From NCBI GenBank assembly GCA_021731085.1, contig JAKFYB010000026.1:1-64000 (forward strand): DNA of 64,000 bases, in the 5' to 3' direction. This DNA is from Dehalococcoidia bacterium. Lineage in GTDB: Bacteria; Chloroflexota; Dehalococcoidia; DSTF01; JACRBR01. Shown here in pieces: positions 59,404 to 64,000 of the stretch. The notes under the pieces are model-generated. The model was not told where the DNA came from and made no database searches. It was given only the letters and a program-made list of their open reading frames with translations. The position numbers were made by a program, and so were the translations under genes. Position 1 is the first letter of the stretch. Each line of letters begins with the position of its first letter.

Positions 59404-61803
59404 ATGCCACTCGAACAAGCGCTGGCGGCGCTGCGGAATGACCCGGAGCTGAACTACGGGGGGCCGGATGCGGGCTTCGTCGCCTGGCGGGAGCTGCCGC
59501 CGATCGAGGCCCGCTACGCACCATGGCCCGCCGCTGCCGATGCCCGCATCGTGGCAGCGCTGGGGCGGCGGGGCATCGAGCGGCCGTATACACACCAGGC
59601 GCAGGCGTTCGAGACCGTCCTGCGCGGCGAGAGCGCCGTCGTCGTCACGCCGACCGCCTCCGGCAAGACGCTGTGCTACAACCTCCCCGTCCTCCAGTCG
59701 ATCCTCGCCGACCCGAACGCCCGCGCGCTCTACCTCTTCCCGACGAAGGCGCTCGCGCAGGACCAGATGCAGGAGCTGCACGAACTCATCGGCGAAATCG
59801 GTGCCGATGTACGCACGTTCACGTACGACGGCGACACGCCCGGCGACGCTCGCCGCAAGGTGCGCGAGGCGGGCCACGTGGTCGTCACCAACCCGGACAT
59901 GCTGCACACCGGCATCCTGCCGCACCACACCAAGTGGGTGAAGCTGTTCGAGAACCTCAAGTACGTCGTCATCGATGAGCTGCACCAGTACCGCGGCGTC
60001 TTCGGCAGCCACGTCGCCAACGTCGTGCGGCGGCTGCGGCGCATCTGCCGCTTCTACGGCTCCGACCCCATCTTCATCTGCTGCTCGGCGACGATCGCGA
60101 ACCCGGCGGAACTGGCGCAGAACATCGCGCGCACGCCGATGACGCTGATTGACGACAACGGCGCCCCGCGTGGCCCGAAGACCATCGCCGTATACAACCC
60201 TCCCATCGTGAATCGCGAACTCGGCATCCGCGAGGGCGCGGTGAACTCGGCGCGGAAGGTGGGCGCGAAGCTGCTGCAGGCGGGCGTGCAAACGATCGTG
60301 TTCGCCCCTTCGCGCGTGCGAGTCGAACTGCTGCTGCGCTACCTGCGCGACGCGCTCGAACGCGAGCCAGGCAAGGCCGTGGGCCCATCGCAGACGCCGA
60401 CGGTCGAGGGCTACCGCAGCGGCTATCTGCCGAACGAACGGCGTGCGATCGAACGTGGCCTGCGCGACGGGCGCATCCGTGGCGTCGTGGCGACGAACGC
60501 GCTGGAACTGGGCGTAGACATCGGCGGGCTGGATGCGTCGGTACTGACCGGGTATCCGGGCACGCTGGCGTCGGCGTGGCAGCAGATCGGGCGCGCGGGG
60601 CGGCGGCAGGGACCGTCGTTCGCCTGCATCGTCGCGTCGTCGTCGCCGCTGAGCCAGTACGTCGCGACAAACCCGGAGTACCTCTTCGAGACATCGCCGG
60701 AAGCAGGCCTCGTCGATCCGGACAACCTGCTTGTGCGGATCAGCCACCTCAAGTGCGCGGCGTTCGAGCTGCCGTTCGACGAGAAGGACATCGCTGTAGG
60801 CGCGCCGCCTGCTGCGCATGTCGCGGGGAAAGAAGACTTCGGCCCCGAACTGCGCCCGCTGCTCGACCTGCTCGCCGCAGAGGGCGTGCTCGTGTACGCG
60901 GGCGGACGCTGGCACTGGATGGCGGAGGTGTTCCCCGCGGAGAGCGTGAGCCTCCGTTCGGCGGCGATCGACAACTTCGTAATCATCGAGCAAGGCACCA
61001 AGGCGCGGGTCATCGGCGAGATCGACCGAGCGGCGGCGCCTCTCATGGTGCACTACGAAGCGATCTACATGCACGGCGCCCAGCAGTACCACGTCGACCA
61101 TCTAGACTGGGGCGAGAAGAAGGCGTACGTCCAGAAGGTCGACGTTGACTACTACACGGACGCGAACCTGGCGGTCGATCTCGAAGTGCTGGAGTCGTTC
61201 GAGGATGCGCCCTCACGCGGCTGCCGCGTCGAGCACGGCGAGGTAGCGGTGCGGGATGTGGCGACCATCTTCAAGAAAATCAAGCTCGACACGCACGAGA
61301 ACATTGGCTGGGGCAAGATCGCGATCCCGGAGGAGAATCGCCACACGACCGGCTATTGGTTCGCGCTCGGCGATGCGGCGACGGAGGGGCTCTCGCGGGC
61401 GGACGTGCAGGAGGGGCTGTGGGGAATGGCGCACCTTCTGCGGCACTTGGCGCCCATCTTCCTGATGTGCGATCCGCGCGACCTGCAGGCGGTGGCGCAG
61501 GTGCGGTCGCCGTTCACCGAGCGCCCGACGCTGTTCTTGTACGAGAATCAGCCTGGGGGCGTCGGGATGGCGCGGCGGCTGTTCGAGATACACACACCCC
61601 TGATGCAGACGGCGCTCGATGTGCTGTCGCAGTGCGGGTGTAAGGCGGGATGTCCGGCCTGCGTCGGGCCATCGATCGGCGATCACGACACGAACAAACG
61701 GGCGGCGCTGACGCTGCTGCGGCGTCTGATCGATGTCGATGGCGAGGCCGAGCGATCGGTGGAAGCCAACGAGCCTGCGATGTTGCCGCAAGCGGTGGGA
61801 TAG
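59404..61803 (+). CDS. mrfA: DNA helicase MrfA (DEAD/H with DUF1998)
   Basis: A 799-residue 3'-5' helicase. Walker A is TPTASGKT (82-89), the DELH box starts at residue 191, CSATIANP is motif III and QQIGRAGRRQG is motif VI. The C-terminal domain carries a four-Cys cluster at 744, 746, 750 and 753, as in Bacillus subtilis MrfA (YprA). MrfA works with MrfB in excision repair of mitomycin C damage, independent of UvrABC. The exonuclease gene follows 7 bases later. A ggagg site precedes the start. Confidence 0.93.
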   Translation: MPLEQALAALRNDPELNYGGPDAGFVAWRELPPIEARYAPWPAAADARIVAALGRRGIERPYTHQAQAFETVLRGESAVVVTPTASGKTLCYNLPVLQSILADPNARALYLFPTKALAQDQMQELHELIGEIGADVRTFTYDGDTPGDARRKVREAGHVVVTNPDMLHTGILPHHTKWVKLFENLKYVVIDELHQYRGVFGSHVANVVRRLRRICRFYGSDPIFICCSATIANPAELAQNIARTPMTLIDDNGAPRGPKTIAVYNPPIVNRELGIREGAVNSARKVGAKLLQAGVQTIVFAPSRVRVELLLRYLRDALEREPGKAVGPSQTPTVEGYRSGYLPNERRAIERGLRDGRIRGVVATNALELGVDIGGLDASVLTGYPGTLASAWQQIGRAGRRQGPSFACIVASSSPLSQYVATNPEYLFETSPEAGLVDPDNLLVRISHLKCAAFELPFDEKDIAVGAPPAAHVAGKEDFGPELRPLLDLLAAEGVLVYAGGRWHWMAEVFPAESVSLRSAAIDNFVIIEQGTKARVIGEIDRAAAPLMVHYEAIYMHGAQQYHVDHLDWGEKKAYVQKVDVDYYTDANLAVDLEVLESFEDAPSRGCRVEHGEVAVRDVATIFKKIKLDTHENIGWGKIAIPEENRHTTGYWFALGDAATEGLSRADVQEGLWGMAHLLRHLAPIFLMCDPRDLQAVAQVRSPFTERPTLFLYENQPGGVGMARRLFEIHTPLMQTALDVLSQCGCKAGCPACVGPSIGDHDTNKRAALTLLRRLIDVDGEAERSVEANEPAMLPQAVG

Positions 61804-61810
61804 GGCACCG

Positions 61811-63031
61811 ATGCACACGCCGACACTCGACCGCCTGCGCCATGCTGTCGGCGCGACCAAGGCCGCAGCACCTGTGGGCGTGTCGCTGTTCAAGGTACGC
61901 ACGCAGGACGAACTGCCGCCGCTCGCGGAGATCCTGCGGGGGGAGTGGCTGGACACGGCGCACGGACCAGTGTTCGTTCGCGACCAGTGGTACGCGTTGG
62001 AGCACGCGCACGGAGCGCACTCGCTCGGTTCGGCGCTCTCGTGTGGCGACGGGGCGCTCTCGATGCTGCTCGGGGCGAACGACGCGCCATCGCCGGAGCG
62101 CTACGGGTTCTTCGATATAGAGACGACTGGCCTGTCCGGCGGCACAGGCACCTACGTCGTCCTTGCGGCGCTGGGCACGTTCGAACGCGTGGTCGCAGGC
62201 GAGCCACCGGCCTTCCGGCTGCGGCAGTACTTCCTCGCCGGCCTGCAGTACGAGGGGGCGATGATGGCGCTCATCGCGGAGGACATCGCAGGGTGCGATG
62301 CGTTGGTGACGTACAACGGTCGCGCGTTTGACGTGCCGGTGATGGAGTCGCGGTTCACGCTGTCTCGCGTCGCGTCTCCCTGTGGAGATCTGGCCCACTT
62401 CGATCTGTTGCATGCGGTGCGGCGCTTGTACGCGCATCGCATGCCGGGATGCAAGCTGGTGGACGCCGAGCGGCGGCTGCTGCGTATCGACCGGCCGGAT
62501 GACGTGCCGGGGTCGCTTATTCCGGAGATTTATCGCGACTATGTGACCGCGGGCCGGGTTAGCCGCTTGCGTGGCGTGTTTCGACATAACGCGGAGGATG
62601 TGCTGTCGCTTGTCGGCATCCTGGTGTCGCTGACGGCGTTGCTCTCTCGCGAGGAACACGATCCGGATGACGCGATCGCTGTCGCGAAGTGGCATGAGCG
62701 CACGGGCAATGGGCCGCTGGCGATGCAGATGTACGGCGACGCCCTGCCATGGCTCGATGGCGGAGACGATTGGACGTGGGTAGCGAGACGTCTCGCAATC
62801 CTGCAGAAAAAGCAGGGCCGGCGGGATGACGCAGCGAAGCTTTGGGAACGGCTTTGGTCTGGTGGCGATGCCACAGCAGGCATCGAGTTGGCGAAGTATC
62901 TTGAGCACCACGCGCGCAACTTGCCTGAAGCCGAGCGCGTCGTCTGCAGCCTCGATCAAGAGTCCGAACAGCCGAATCAACTCCTCTCGCACAGACTCCG
63001 GAGGATTCGGAGAAAACTGGCGCGGACTTAG
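61811..63031 (+). CDS. mrfB: DEDDh exonuclease MrfB
   Basis: About 406 residues from the ATG giving MHTPTLDRLRH. It is an RNase H-like 3'-5' exonuclease: Asp102 and Glu104 in FDIETTG, TYNGRAFDVPVMESRF, and His259 with Asp263 in FRHNAEDVLSLVG. A helical TPR-like C-terminus (GNGPLAMQMYGDALP onward) follows, as in B. subtilis YprB. It is encoded directly behind its helicase partner, which supports the mrfAB assignment. Confidence 0.92.
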   Translation: MHTPTLDRLRHAVGATKAAAPVGVSLFKVRTQDELPPLAEILRGEWLDTAHGPVFVRDQWYALEHAHGAHSLGSALSCGDGALSMLLGANDAPSPERYGFFDIETTGLSGGTGTYVVLAALGTFERVVAGEPPAFRLRQYFLAGLQYEGAMMALIAEDIAGCDALVTYNGRAFDVPVMESRFTLSRVASPCGDLAHFDLLHAVRRLYAHRMPGCKLVDAERRLLRIDRPDDVPGSLIPEIYRDYVTAGRVSRLRGVFRHNAEDVLSLVGILVSLTALLSREEHDPDDAIAVAKWHERTGNGPLAMQMYGDALPWLDGGDDWTWVARRLAILQKKQGRRDDAAKLWERLWSGGDATAGIELAKYLEHHARNLPEAERVVCSLDQESEQPNQLLSHRLRRIRRKLART

Positions 63032-63179
63032 GACTCCGTTAACGTCTGGGGTTGCTTGACGGTTAGAGTGCAAGGGCCTCAAGCGCCACACCCATGACAC
63101 CGGTTGGCTCTCACGCAGGATCGCGTGCACAGAGCAAAATCATCGCTGCCGACACGCAGCTCGAAGGGTTGTCCCCACT

Positions 63180-64000
63180 ATGTCCCGGTTGCTTCTGGCC
63201 GCCGCCACGGCCTTCATTGTCGTGGCGTCTGTTTCCGTGCGCTCCGTTTCCGCTGATGAAATGACCGCTGAGAATGCCGACGTCAATGGCGATGGCATGG
63301 TCAACGTCGCCGACGTCGGTATCGTCGGAAACCGCGCTGATATGCGCGGTGACGCGAACGAGGATGGTGAACGCACGGCTGTCGACAACATGATCGTCAT
63401 CGCGTTCTTCGGTGAAGTGACCGATGGCGATGGTACGCCGCCATCGGTCACGCCAACGCCTTCGCGCACAAACACACCTGGCGCCGCGACAGTCACACCA
63501 ACGCCAACGCGAACCAGCACGCCCGTGCCGCCGACGCCGACACGCACCAGCACACTAGGCGCGCTGACGGCTACAGGTACAGCAACTCCGACGCCGGTTG
63601 CACCAACGCCGACACGCACACCGACGCCGACGCGCACGCCGCCATTCGTTGCAACGCCCACGCGGACCAACACGCCGGTGGCGCCGACACCGACGCGGAC
63701 GAACACGCCTGCCGCCGGTGGCGGCACGCGGGACAAGTACCTGCAGCCGTTCTCCTCGACGTCGCCGTGGAACCACCCGATTGGTTCGAGCGCACAGTAC
63801 GTGGACGCGAACCTGCCGCGGACGAACTACTACCAGGAGACGGAGCTGATCTACCTCGACCCGAACGCACCGCTACGCCCACTGCGGGATAACGGTGCCT
63901 GGCCGGCGACCTGTGGCGGCGGCAGCGCTGAGGGCGAGGTACGCATTCCGAATGGCGTCCTGATCGAAGAGGGGTCGGACAGCTACATGCCAAACAACGC
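63180..64000 (+). CDS. Secreted dockerin-like protein with Thr/Pro-rich stalk, 3' truncated
   Basis: The frame is open from ATG 63180 to the window end (at least 273 residues). It has a signal peptide ending near residue 25, then a dockerin-like pair of calcium loops: ADVNGDGMVNVADVGIVGN and a second, weaker GDANEDGERTAVDNMIV. A long stalk of TPTPTRTxTP units follows (residues about 85-180). After AAGGG a new domain begins with KYLQPFSSTSPWNHPIG and YVDANLP, similar to the opening of secreted polysaccharide-active proteins. The Thr/Pro stalk resembles those at 17.7-19.7 kb. The catalytic part lies beyond the window. Confidence 0.8.
   Translation, partial: MSRLLLAAATAFIVVASVSVRSVSADEMTAENADVNGDGMVNVADVGIVGNRADMRGDANEDGERTAVDNMIVIAFFGEVTDGDGTPPSVTPTPSRTNTPGAATVTPTPTRTSTPVPPTPTRTSTLGALTATGTATPTPVAPTPTRTPTPTRTPPFVATPTRTNTPVAPTPTRTNTPAAGGGTRDKYLQPFSSTSPWNHPIGSSAQYVDANLPRTNYYQETELIYLDPNAPLRPLRDNGAWPATCGGGSAEGEVRIPNGVLIEEGSDSYMPNN

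Overview
This window is about 64 kb of high-GC bacterial chromosome with short intergenic gaps and genes on both strands. No rRNA, tRNA or CRISPR array was seen. The gene content fits a Chloroflexota bacterium, possibly Dehalococcoidia or a related class: class A RNase P RNA, RNase J, an FtsK/SpoIIIE translocase, GYD-domain and DUF362 proteins, CoA-transferases, Thr/Pro-rich surface proteins, and many start codons with a -10 box directly upstream instead of a Shine-Dalgarno site. The lineage is an inference from content and was not tested by phylogeny.

Layout. 1-13.4 kb: the 3' part of a sulfatase, a GOLD-like secreted protein, a HAD hydrolase, a GT-C glycosyltransferase overlapping argH, rpe, a membrane metallopeptidase, a HIT protein, a glycosidase-like secreted protein, a DUF362/RidA pair, half of an FGGY kinase and a DinB-like protein. 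13.4-17.5 kb: two CoA-transferase subunits separated by an acyltransferase and a second DinB-like protein. 17.6-19.7 kb: three paralogous Thr/Pro-rich proteins with sortase-like C-termini, each followed by a strong hairpin. 19.7-25 kb: an accessory-looking stretch with a REP-associated transposase (RAYT), inverted REP pairs, a double HD-GYP protein, a GYD protein, a GYD-acyltransferase fusion and a DUF1361 gene broken by a stop codon. 25-36.6 kb: a long minus-strand run (uracil-DNA glycosylase, RNase J, FtsK, SRPBCC, PurM/HypE-like, MoxR ATPase, a small protein, VWA protein), followed by a ferritin-like desaturase. 36.8-42.5 kb: a zinc-ribbon protein, an ankyrin protein, tatC/tatA, and the DUF177-rpmF-fabD-fabG-nusB-acpP cluster. 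42.6-46.3 kb: a coiled-coil zinc-ribbon protein, a serine recombinase that has lost catalytic arginines, rnpB and two FKBP isomerases. 46.3-59 kb: mixed enzymes, a probable structured small RNA with its own terminator, an MFS transporter, a CPBP protease, an Abhydrolase_9 protein, a pseudo-receiver LuxR regulator and DUF1508, DUF1269 and GAP proteins. 59-63 kb: the mrfA-mrfB DNA-repair pair behind a clear promoter. The window ends inside a dockerin-like secreted protein.

The most distinctive features lie outside ordinary coding sequence. At least three families of short palindromic repeats (called A, B and C here) are spread over the window. They often touch stop codons, and B and C also lie inside coding sequences. 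A RAYT gene sits among the B copies. A terminator-tailed RNA at about 47.2-47.35 kb carries a CCUCC loop able to pair with Shine-Dalgarno sites, and a 10-bp phased operator-like array precedes the GYD promoter.
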